Shown here piece by piece: positions 49,956 through 64,000 of a DNA stretch of 64,000 nt (position 1 is its first letter; each line of letters opens with the position of its first letter). A program made the translations under genes and the position numbers. The DNA comes from Neoarius graeffei (Eukaryota; Chordata; Actinopteri; Siluriformes; Ariidae): the NCBI RefSeq assembly GCF_027579695.1, contig NC_083574.1, positions 62,275,559 through 62,339,558 on the forward strand, written 5' to 3'. The notes beneath the pieces are model-generated. The model had not been told where the DNA came from and made no database searches. It saw only the letters and a program-made list of their open reading frames with translations.

Positions 49956-51010
49956 ATTATTATTATTTTTATTATTATTATTGCTGTTGCTGTAAATGGG
50001 TCGATATTTACGCAAAAAATGAACGACGAAGTAAACGTTGCTGAAACTTGCGGATGGAGTGCGTTAAGAAAGTCTGACAGTAAAATCGACATAAAAGTAT
50101 AAAAATAACGCAACTGTCAGTAAAAATCCAGACTTTTTTTTTTTTTGGGAGGGGGGGCTGAAGATGGTCATTAATTAAGTTTCAAAGATGTTGTTATTTT
50201 CTGTGCCAAAAGTTTTGCTGAGACTCATTTGAGATGGAGGGGGTCCTTTTTGTCTCGGCTCCGTGGTTTGGATTAGGTCGATTCGCACAATACCTTACTG
50301 ATTGAACTAACAGGACGCAAAGTTCAATGGGAGCTTTAAGAGACGGATTCATACAACTTTGTCACCCTTATAGAGAATAAAACTAGGTGTAAATCTCAAA
50401 CTGGGAAACGAATTCTTAGAAATAAACGGACCGTCGCCCCTTTTTGCTATTTCGCGCACAAAACAGGCGATGGCAGTATTTGACATGTAGCTTACACGCC
50501 CATACTCAATGCAGTTAACTATAGCTTACAGATAGAAAAAATATGGCGCCTATATAGTCGGGGAGAAACATAGATTTACCAAAAGTCTTATAATAATGTA
50601 TGTTATCATTGGGAGATGCATCCAAAGCACAGATAAATGAAAGACTAAATATAAGAGCCTGCATTCCCAACTATTTCTTGTTATGCTTAAAGCTAGGTTT
50701 AAATGTCATTTCGATCGCTTGCGTGCCAACATTTGTTTTTCTAACATTGATTTTGTCTCTTACTTTACCACACAGCACACTCTGGAAAACTCATCAGTAA
50801 TGTAACACACACTTTTGTAAAAATCGCTGATTGACCAGCAGACCAGAAAAGACAAAACATGGCAAGATTTTTGATTTCAAATTCATAAATTATAATTTAA
50901 TACCAAGAACAAATTTACAGCAGAATGCTTGTTTACAATAAGCTAACACAAACAAACAAGAATTGTTTTCAACTATAAACTTCCACACACACTCACGTAT
51001 ATCACTTGCA

Positions 51011-51013
<3 letters not shown>

Positions 51014-51062
<49 letters not shown>
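51014..51062. repeat. (AAT)n microsatellite
   Basis: About 16 copies. Confidence 0.95.
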
Positions 51063-51066
<4 letters not shown>

Positions 51067-51500
51067 GTATCTATACGTTATCAATACCCTGAAGTAATAT
51101 ATTCTTATATATTTATATAAAAAGGTGGGTCAGTTTAAACTGTTCATAATTACAATCATGTAGCATTCTCTGGTCCATATGTGGCATGGGAACAGCCCAG
51201 GATAACTGTTCAGTCAACTACACAATATGATCCCTTTTTATCCAACCACAACATGGTGTCTTGTGTGTTGAAGAAAAGCCTCGAGACAAGGACGAAATTG
51301 CAAGCTTTCACACTTACACACACATACAAGGCATCTGTTACAGATCGAAAAGGTGCAGGAACACTGAAATCAAAATAGCCACCCCTTTCCAAACCAGCTC
51401 ACCCTGTTAAGTATTATCCTATTATTGAACGTTTTGTTTTTCTTTTTTCTTCTTCTTAAATACAAGGGCTAGTGTACTGAATGCACAGATTATATCTATA

Positions 51501-53024
51501 CAGTCAAAAACATTTACATTTATATATATCAAAGGTAAAATAGGTTAGCGACCTGTGGCCATGCATTCACAGTCTAAATACATGAAAAAGAAAAACATTT
51601 GTCGTAATATGTATGTACAATACAAAAAAATTCAGTGCTACTAGCTAACTCTGCCACTCATTTTTGAAGACATTTGTTTTCCCGAAAAAAATGGCAACCA
51701 CAGTTTTTTCTTAATCACATATATTTTGTATAAGAAAAAAAGTCCATGAATTGACCTATATATTTACAAGAATACTGCCTCTAGTTATTGTTTCTCCCTC
51801 TTTTTCAAGTGAAATACTCAATCATAAGACTGAATTGTAAAATTGTTTCCCACGTTCTTTAGCCTAGGCAAAGGCTACAATAACGTATAAATAACAAATC
51901 GTTGATTTCGCTCTTTACAGGCACTTTTAATGCTTTAAGTGTGTTGGGGAGGTTTTTGAGAGCCGTTCTTTGTAATACTACTTAGCTGCTTTTAAAATAC
52001 AGTGTAATGGGTTACAACAATAGTTCAGCATTTTGACATTTTCGCAAAATGGACGGACTTCGTAAAATTCACTTGAAATATTTGAACAGATGAACTTCAA
52101 TAGTCAAACCAAGTAATTTGTTCTACACTTTACAGTTTAAACCAAATATTACAGATTACTGAATGTAAGACCAATGGAGTAGATCGCAGAATCAAAACAA
52201 TCGCAAACAACACTCTCACTCTCTCTGACACACACGCACGCACGCACGCACGCACTCACACACACACACACACACACAAGCGCACAGCTCTATGTCTTAT
52301 TAGTTTAATAGTTTTCAGGTTTCTGAGAAATACACAGAATAATGGCATTGTAAGACACCCTGGTGTCTTAAACTGGGCTTTTAAGGACTTTTTCTGTCTG
52401 TTTATTTGAGTTGAAGTTCATAAGTCCCCATTTTCGTTCATTATAGGGAAAAAGTAAGTGCGCTTTCAACATTTATAAGTTGTACTATATTGCTGTAGAT
52501 TTAGTTTCATTTCTTAAAGAACGTCTTTACAACTGTTTTAAGTCGTGATGATCAGAAAAGAAACAACCAAAACCAAAAATCCCCACCAACTTCATAGTAT
52601 AGAATGACACAGGCCGGTTTGGAACCAGAATTAAAAAGAAGGGAGAAGAAAAAAAACGAAAGATACATGGGCACAGGACATAAGAGCCAGCTGGTAAAAA
52701 AAGAAACAGACTTTTTAAATTTATTCTCGTTAAATTCCTCCAATTTATCACCTTAAATGCACTTCAGATTTTCCTTTCTCCAGAAGGAATATTAGAATTT
52801 TTTTCTGTTTTGTCCCTTTTTTCTTTCTTTTGTTTCAAAAAAGAAAAAAAAGTAAATAACACCCCCGTCCCAGGTAGTTTTCATTCAATGTCTCAAATTT
52901 GAAGATTCACAGTCATTTATGAAAAACGTCTCTTTTCCGTTAAAGTAAACTCGTGTAACAGCCGGTTTCTTCTACAAAAAGAAGCGCTAACTAGTGGACC
53001 CCCATTTCTGATCCTTCCTTTTGC
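51501..53024 (-). other. nr2f2: probable 3' untranslated region of nr2f2
   Basis: Follows the stop codon on the minus strand. AATAAA signals on the minus strand lie at 52720-52725 and 52401-52406, so one transcript end is likely near 52380, and a longer form cannot be excluded because AT-rich, repeat-poor UTR-like sequence continues to about 51500. A (CA/CG)n tract lies at 52228-52279. A GCACTTA heptamer on the minus strand (52455-52461) matches a miR-302-type seed. The 3' boundary is inference. Confidence 0.4.
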
Positions 53025-57365
<4,341 letters not shown>

Positions 57366-58158
57366 ATCTAATCAGTCAGCAACTTTGTGTCGTCCGTTTT
57401 GTTTTTTTGTTTTTTTGTTTGTTTGTTTGTTTATCTGTGGGTTTTTTTTTTTGGCGCGTCGTGGTGGCCCTGGTTCTAACGCAGCACGACAAGGTTTGTT
57501 GATCAGACGAAGAAATAATGCACCCTGCGCTTTTATCCCACTGAAACTCGCGCGCCGACGACAAAGCGGAGCCCGTTTTTGGGACTTGGCAGTGGTTAAA
57601 ACTGACACGAAGACGAGCCGAATCGCAGTCCTGCTCTTAGAGGCCACATCCAGGGGCGCCCGCAGTCATCCATCCAGGAATACCGCGGAAGAAAAAAGTG
57701 AAAAAATAAATACGACGACCAAAGAGGAAGAGTCTGGTACAGGGAAGGGGCCAATGTAACTTCGCGACGTTCAGACGCGCGGAAAATAGAAGAGCTCGTA
57801 TAGATTACAGAAGCTGGCGAGCGACAAATGAAGTTCCAGTCTTGAACTGTTGTTGAAAACCGACAACTGGACCCAAATTTTGCCGCTACTTCCCTTTTTT
57901 TTTCCAAGATGAGGTAGCACTAGCCGCCGCCACGCGCAAAACCAAGCCTGCGTGCTCGAGTCAAATATGAAGTCAACTCTCCAGGCGAGCGGCAGCGATA
58001 AGGAAACAAAAAAGAGAGCACAACCTACTGAGCTTCCTTTGCGTGTAGCAGAAATAATCAGAGAAGAGAACGGAGAATCAAAGTGATCAAATATGATAAA
58101 AAGAGGGAGGTTAGGAAGTGATTGCGATTTGGAGGCGCTGGGCTGGCAGAATGCTTTC
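57366..58158 (-). other. nr2f2: nr2f2 5' untranslated region (inferred)
   Basis: Assuming transcription starts 25-30 bp downstream of the TATA box at 58183-58190, the leader is about 790 bp without need of an intron. It includes an (AAAC)n-type run near 57405-57432 and a short upstream ORF of 25 codons (57673-57596, starting MDDCGRPW). The leader length is inference. Confidence 0.5.
57596..57673 (-). other. possible upstream ORF in the nr2f2 leader
   Basis: ATG at 57673, stop at 57596, 25 codons, with G at +4 but T at -3 (moderate context). It ends 230 bp before the nr2f2 start. It might dampen translation; no evidence of function. Confidence 0.25.
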
Positions 58159-58182
58159 TCTCTGATCAGCTCACCGAGCTCT

Positions 58183-58203
58183 CTATATAGTGAACTTTGA
58201 CAC
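58183..58203 (-). promoter_or_regulatory. nr2f2: nr2f2 TATA box with adjoining imperfect DR1
   Basis: On the minus strand the order is GTGTCA-A-AGTTCA (58203-58191) and then CTATATAG (58190-58183). The first is a direct repeat with 1-bp spacing with one clear mismatch in its distal half-site. COUP-TF, RXR and HNF4 dimers bind DR1, so auto- or retinoid-linked control is plausible. Predicted start near 58155. Confidence 0.6.
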
Positions 58204-58224
58204 GACTGCTGCAACTTAGCACAC

Positions 58225-58238
58225 GTTACCATGGAGAT
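58225..58238. promoter_or_regulatory. X-box-like (RFX) motif
   Basis: GTTACCATGGAGAT resembles the RFX site GTTNCCATGGNAAC in its first ten bases. It lies 40 bp upstream of the TATA box. Confidence 0.3.
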
Positions 58239-58244
58239 GGGTTG

Positions 58245-58254
58245 CCATATATGG
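58245..58254. promoter_or_regulatory. CArG box (SRF-type site)
   Basis: CCATATATGG is a perfect palindromic CC(A/T)6GG serum-response-factor motif, 55-65 bp upstream of the TATA box. Confidence 0.5.
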
Positions 58255-58305
58255 AAAGTGACTGTGTTTGACTGGTCAGAGCTCACGGACCGCCCCCCCC
58301 GAACC

Positions 58306-58315
58306 CGATTGGCTA
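58306..58315 (-). promoter_or_regulatory. CCAAT box
   Basis: The minus strand reads AGCCAATCGG (plus GATTGGCT), about 120 bp upstream of TATA, the usual NF-Y position. A run of C residues on the plus strand at 58291-58300 adjoins it. Confidence 0.55.
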
Positions 58316-59254
58316 GTCGGCACTTGTGCTACTTGGTGCTTTGCCAAAGCAAGGAAAAATGGGTCGAGGAACGACACGGTCCTAAAGAGAGTCCGATCGA
58401 ATGTAACACAATAGAGCACGCAATTCTTTATCTTTAATGTGGAATAAATCCAAAGATTGCGATAGCGATAATGTTCCACACTTATTCTCTCAGGGGGTTT
58501 CTGAGATTTTCAGTTTTTAATGTAATATGTAAATGGTTGGCGGAAACATGAGGCCAATAGACTAAGCATCTAAACATAACACTGCACAAATATAAGATAC
58601 TGGTAATAGCGCTTTTAATAAAATATGAACCACATTGAATACATGAACACATGTCCTTTTGGATTATATGCCATTGCTAAACTACTGCGAAAAGTGAAAA
58701 AAAAAATCAGTTCCATTAGGCATTATCCAGTGTTAGTCTAGCTTACTCCTATCAAGGAACAGCCAATATGTTTGCGCTTCCGCAATGGTAATATTCACTA
58801 AAAACATCTATAAAATATTTAAGACAAATTAAGTTCATAAGCATACTGTTGGGATACGTGTGCAATTTACTTATTGCTTAAAAAGGTTCCGTGATCAATA
58901 CTTGTTACACGAAAAAGATGTCTAAGATAAATTACATTATATTAAACCCACTTGACATTACATGATCTGCGCAGTAGGCGACCATACTAACTGCTCATCC
59001 ATAACAAAATTTTAAATCTTATTGCACCTCCGCAAGATATGGTCAATATTTATTTATGATGTGCATGATGCATGATGTGCATATTCCTCGAACGCACGCG
59101 TATAGCCGACAAATAACTTGCCTTTAGTAGCCAAGCAGCAAGTGTAAGACTGGCCCTGAGTGCTTTCTTAGACGCATACCCTTCATTTTCAACTTATATA
59201 TTAGAATGATTTATTGGATGATGAAACATAAACATGATATTTTCATAAGGGCGG

Positions 59255-59256
<2 letters not shown>

Positions 59257-59315
<59 letters not shown>
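59257..59315. repeat. (ATT)n microsatellite
   Basis: About 19 copies. Confidence 0.95.
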
Positions 59316-59318
<3 letters not shown>

Positions 59319-59990
59319 AACGTTCTGCAGGAAAAACAAACAAACAAACAATCAACCAAAACCCACTATAGCTGGCGTGGTGTCTTTAAATGATCATCTT
59401 GGTGTCGTTCAGTTTCGTGGCCTAATGGTTATACTCAGTTTCAAATAGCCCTTATATGGATGATTTCAGTAAAAAATGCTACACCTGGACACCCCCCACA
59501 CCACCACCACCACCACCCTCATCAATAACAATAAATTATATAGGCCTTGTATAAAATAAGTATGAAAATATTGTTCGCATTGGACTCAGTTTATTTATGT
59601 AGCCTACCTTGTTTATTTATTTATTTTTATATATCCCACGTTATAAAAGTACTAATAAAACAACCTTTTAAATTGAATTACTATACTGCGTTGATGAACT
59701 TCAGGAATGGTTTGTCTCCGTTAAATGGAATCGTGATACCTCAACCGCTGATTAAACGGGGAGGCTGAATGTGAGTCATGTGTCAACGGTGAAGACGAGT
59801 GTCTTCCATTTGGTTACTCAGGTTGTGTGTGTCATATCAACTTCTAAAAAGCCCCTCGTGGTTGAAGGGTACTTTGTGCATCTCCAGGGGCTGTCAACCA
59901 TGGGCCCACTGCAAAATTTACAGCTCTAAATCAAAGCATATGCCGCCAATGAGAAAGAAACGCTGAAAACTGGGTGTATGACAGTATCTG

Positions 59991-60005
59991 GGTGCCCCCT
60001 AGCGT
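59991..60005 (-). promoter_or_regulatory. CTCF-like motif
   Basis: GGTGCCCCCTAGCGT matches the reverse CTCF consensus RSYGCCMYCTRSTGG at 13 of 15 positions by eye. It lies about 1.8 kb upstream of the predicted nr2f2 start. Confidence 0.35.
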
Positions 60006-60825
60006 ATGGATAATTTCTCCTTCAAAATACACTCTTTTTAACGTGCAAGAGCCATCTTAAATAGAAAACGGCGTCTACAGCTGCTCGTCTCTCGCTAATA
60101 CCAAAAGCGACTTGCGCAAGTTTTTAATCTGACTAATGCTTTTGAGCATCGTTTATAATTTAAACGGACGTGGCAAAGCGACGGGTCTGCGTACACCTTT
60201 TTTATTCGGTCATGTTGCAGAAGAAGCAGAATATTCTTTGCTTATTTTGCAGTCAGATTTTTTTTAAAGTGGGCTCTGCACTCTGCGAACCAGAAGTCCT
60301 TACGCAAAGCGGACACAAAGGAAACAAATGCAGGAAAAACCCCGATACGTTTTGGAATTTACTGAAAGCCACATTTGGTGAGTGGTTATTATGTAGGCTA
60401 TGATGAACAGCGAATGCATGCTCTCGTTGTTTTCTTTTCATATACAGAAGAATGCTAAAATAAGACTACTTTTTTTTCTCCAGGCGCGCCACACAACAAT
60501 TTAAAGAGAAATGCTCGCAAGTGGAGAACCCATATAGCCTAATAATAAAATATTTTCTTACCACATTGTTCATTCAACATTTCGCGACATAATGCACGAT
60601 GCAATGATGATACGTAATGAAGCCTATCGCTTCATTTAAAAAAAAAATGTTTTACTGTTAGACTATTCAGGATTCGACACCAAAACGGTTTCTGTATGTG
60701 ACACGTGTTATAAGCAGAACCAGAGAGCGTTATAAGCATGCATAGCCTCTGAAACATACCAAAAGCATATGCTGTCGATTCGTCCTCGCCGTAGTGCATC
60801 CTCTCCTAGAGAAAATGAACTTAGT

Positions 60826-60827
60826 CT

Positions 60828-60879
<52 letters not shown>

Positions 60880-60880
60880 T
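60826..60880. repeat. (TTTC)n microsatellite
   Basis: About 13 tetranucleotide copies. Confidence 0.95.
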
Positions 60881-61714
60881 AGTTTTTGTTTTAACGGTGT
60901 ATTTGGTAGGGCAGACAATGTTCTCTCCCCCCCCAGACGGAGTAACGCATGAAAAAAACAGGTTCCTCGGTTTATTGAAATAATTAGTGTGTAAAAGAAG
61001 AAGGGAAAAAAAAGGCAGAACGTCAAACAAAATCAGCCCAACTTTTCTACGACGCTTTAACTTTGTAAGCCTGTTGTTTAAGACACAGCTACTAATGGGG
61101 TTGTCTTTATAGGCAGAGATGTCGAAAGTGTTTTGAAAAAAAGTGACATGATGGTCCTTTGCGTGTTTTTCTTTTGTACAGAAGGTAGAACGCCACTTGC
61201 TTTGTGTAGGCTGAGGGACTGTGAGAGGGAGGGGGAGATGCAGCCAGGAGAGACACCTGTCTGTTTATGGGGACATTCTTACTCTATCTATGGCCAAGTT
61301 CAACGATACCAGACTAAACTTTAGCACATCAATGAAAACACCTTATGCGCATGTAAAGGGATACAAGACTGAGAATCGGCTAACAAAAGTGCTCGTCCCC
61401 CCAAAAGTTTAAATATTTTAAATATGTAGACTTTTTTGAAGGCCTTCCAAATGTGATTTTCAAGGCACACTGTAATGAAGCCGCATCCCAATTCGTGCGA
61501 GTACACTTAACCGTGTAAACCTCACTTCGTAAGCAGTAATCTTCACCCGCAGGAAGCATTCCTCTGGTAAACCAATATTGATTAGGATGAGACCCAAAGA
61601 TGGTGTCACACTAAATATTTACTGATCACACACACAAATGGCGGGGGTCTGTAACGATTTGTCGTAGAGCACAGGGAAATTAGTGAATCCCTTTATGAGT
61701 GGACCGGAGGAGCG

Positions 61715-61764
<50 letters not shown>

Positions 61765-63091
61765 GGTGCGTAGAAAACTCGCTCTGGTCGGAGTGAGCAG
61801 AGTTAAAGGGGATCGATAGGTATTGAAGAAGATTTTTAATCGCTTTTTCGAGGAGAATGAGCAAAAGAAAAATACGCGTAGCCTAAGTTATGTACAAACA
61901 AGTTACCTATTTTTAACTGCAAACAAACTAAATCGAATTAACATATCCAATATTTATGCAAGGATCGAATAATATATTATATATCTTATATCACGTATCC
62001 TGAAAATGGGAGTACTTATTTTAAATGCTACTGCTAATATAGCTTATTAAACGGATTTCCGGGCTCTATGGAGCTTGGTGGCTCCTGCGTCTTATTTATA
62101 CCAGTTTGAACTCTCCTGTTAAGCAATGTGTAAAGTTTTACCTTCATGTACTCTTTCTGTTCCACCGAGTACTTTCGACTGGGAGATAGAGGGATTGTGA
62201 CCTGCGGGTCAGCGAAAGTCCGACCAAATTAACTCTGTACGGAGCGAAGGTTAACCAGGTTAATCTACATGAAGAGGCTGATTAAGTTAGATGACGTAAA
62301 GTCACAAAAAGGAAGAATTACAGCCTCGCCGCTGAAATGGTATCTGAACTCTCTGATCCGTGTTTCTAACCACAAAAATATTTCCAGCATCCTCAGATCT
62401 GACAGTTAATAGGTAACAGGTTTTAATTAAACCACTTATTATTAGTTCGAACCCAAACGACAACGATGTGATAATTATTATGGCACTTTGATGTAGTTCA
62501 ACCTAATAATAATATAGCCTATTACATAATTATTTAATCTGTTTAAATAAGCAAATATTTCAAAAACATTCCTCCAAAACGGTAGCTCGTTTTTCTTTAA
62601 TGTTAACACAGATCTTTGCAACTCTATGATAACCTGTGCAACCATGTGATGTGTTATAAGGGTCAGTGTGACAGTCTAGTGGCCAAGGTACTTGTCATTA
62701 TATGCAAGCAAAATATTGCAGGGAATATCCCATTTTAGTATGGCAATGGAATTAGTAATGTTATGAATTTCATTAGTAATGAAATTAGTCTGTTTAACAC
62801 ATCTGAAAGAATGTATCAGTCATGCTCAGTAAGCAGCCTTTACATTTCAGAGTTGATGCAAGGAGTACAATTAGCCTTTATTTTTGCTGCAAAAAGTAAT
62901 ATTGATGATGGTGATTAGGTTCACATTATCTACAAAATATAGTCAAATATCTCATAGTATCTCACAAATCACTAATGGATAGCTTGCGAATCACTGCCTC
63001 CTTGGGTGTATTCGCTTTACTTATGGACATGTTACTGTTTAACCGGAAGGTTATCTGCTATGAGGCTTCTATATGTAGCTATTATTGTTAA

Positions 63092-63137
63092 AACAAACAA
63101 ACAAACAAACAAACAAACAAACAAACAAACAAACAAA
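63092..63137. repeat. (AAAC)n microsatellite
   Basis: About 11 tetranucleotide copies. Confidence 0.95.
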
Positions 63138-63452
63138 TAGGACACTGATAGAGGCTATGTATTAACTCCACACGTCCATCAAGAAAACAAGTTATACCAT
63201 ATACAGTATACCGGTAATAAGGCCCAGTATGGCGGGAGTGGATGAAACCTCTTAAACAGTAACCCACCCATAAATAAGGTGAATGCACCCAAGGAGGCAG
63301 GGACAATTGCATTGGTCAACATCATATCTTGCATGCTATTGGTTCATGAATTTTGATAGGGTCATATCATTAAAATCTGCGTAAGAGTGCACAGAAATCT
63401 GTGAGCAGAAGCTTCGCGAGCGCATAAAAGTAGTCTGAGTGCGAGCAGGGGC

Positions 63453-63486
<34 letters not shown>

Positions 63487-64000
63487 CACTTTTTTGAGTA
63501 GGAGCAGTGCAAATTTGCATTCCAAATTATTAGGCTTTTTTTTTTTAAATGTGACCTTTATGGAATATAAAAATATAAAACTCTTCACAGCTCTACAGGA
63601 TTTCATTGTGTGTAATTATTTATAAATCTCAGTTTACTCTTCAAGAGAAATGAGATAGGATCATTATTGTTTAGTATTATTATGTAGAGAAGTTTGGTCC
63701 AGTGCCTAACATGTAAATAAATAAAAATATGAATAAAAACCAAAACAAACAAACAAACAAACAAAAACACCTTAATTGCCTGGAGAATTCAAAGGCCTTT
63801 CTAATGGCACAAGTAGCGTCTCTATATTCTACTCTTGTAAATGATGCATAAAGCATCATCTTGCTTGCAATTTATTACATGCTTCTTCACAGTAAAAGAG
63901 CTGCTTAGCACGGTAAACCCTGCCTCTGGTTTTGTATTTTAGTACAGTCATATACTGTATTACATTATGTTACAGACACCACACAACTGTCTTCATTGGC

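Larger units (their letters stand above)
47693..51500. other. non-coding stretch downstream of nr2f2
   Basis: No gene seen. Repeats include (GAAA)n 49433-49512, (TA)n 49893-49952 and (AAT)n 51014-51062. The blocks 49080-49380 and 50130-50420 are complex and repeat-free and may be regulatory. The short open frames show no domain. Confidence 0.45.
58320..64000. other. non-coding region upstream of nr2f2
   Basis: No gene recognised; a divergent long non-coding RNA is possible here, as beside mammalian NR2F2, but the sequence alone gives no support. Repeats: (ATT)n 59257-59315, (TTTC)n 60826-60880, (GT)n(GA)n 61715-61766, (AAAC)n 63092-63137, (GA)n 63459-63487. The block 62050-62430 is complex and repeat-free with GGTTAACCAGGTTAATC, a candidate regulatory element. 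Confidence 0.45.

Noticed and set aside
57771-58286. 171-residue frame over the nr2f2 promoter and leader
   Set aside because: It begins at a non-ATG codon, spans the TATA box and has no recognisable domain.

Overview
The window is vertebrate genomic DNA, most likely from a teleost fish (catfish-like on general repeat character, but the species is not provable from sequence alone). The evidence is one split nuclear-receptor gene with GT/AG introns, many Tc1/mariner and ISL2EU DNA transposons, a Ty3/gypsy element of the Gmr1 type, tRNA-derived SINEs with target-site duplications, and very dense di-, tri- and tetranucleotide microsatellites. The only host protein-coding gene I can support is nr2f2 (COUP-TFII), on the minus strand. 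Layout: 1-32.6 kb is a transposon graveyard. SINEs sit at 1-241, 6454-6822, 7094-7465, 8331-8697, 13334-13694, 27763-28135 and, as fragments, at 30281-30421 and 47440-47567. Tc1-type elements sit at 2512-7637 (split by two ISL2EU elements), 7676-9043, 12629-13876, 16414-17985, 18095-19715, 19791-21044, 27670-29885 and 30478-32072. A structurally complete but mutated Ty3/gypsy element occupies 21523-26402 (two LTRs and a 5-bp target duplication) with integrase ahead of reverse transcriptase, the Gmr1 order. A solo LTR of a related family lies inside the Tc1 transposase at 29071-29294. From 32.6 to about 51 kb the sequence is mostly non-coding, repeat-poor apart from microsatellites, one hAT-type MITE (39066-39606) and a truncated SINE. 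Several complex, repeat-free blocks there are candidate conserved regulatory elements of the kind expected around a developmental transcription-factor gene; conservation was not tested. nr2f2 runs from a TATA-type promoter near 58.2 kb (CCAAT box, CArG box, imperfect DR1 and TATA in order) through coding exon 1 (57365-56906), exon 2 (55862-55335) and exon 3 (53299-53025). It encodes a predicted 420-residue orphan receptor with a two-finger DNA-binding domain and a complete ligand-binding domain. The 58.3-64 kb stretch upstream is non-coding with microsatellites and a CTCF-like site. No tRNA, rRNA, CRISPR or prokaryotic-type feature was found. The most notable structures are the Gmr1-type pol order, the nested ISL2EU/Tc1/SINE stack with a minisatellite framed by a 135-bp perfect inverted repeat, the 171-bp perfect inverted duplication next to an internally deleted Tc1 element, and the promoter-proximal DR1/TATA arrangement of nr2f2.
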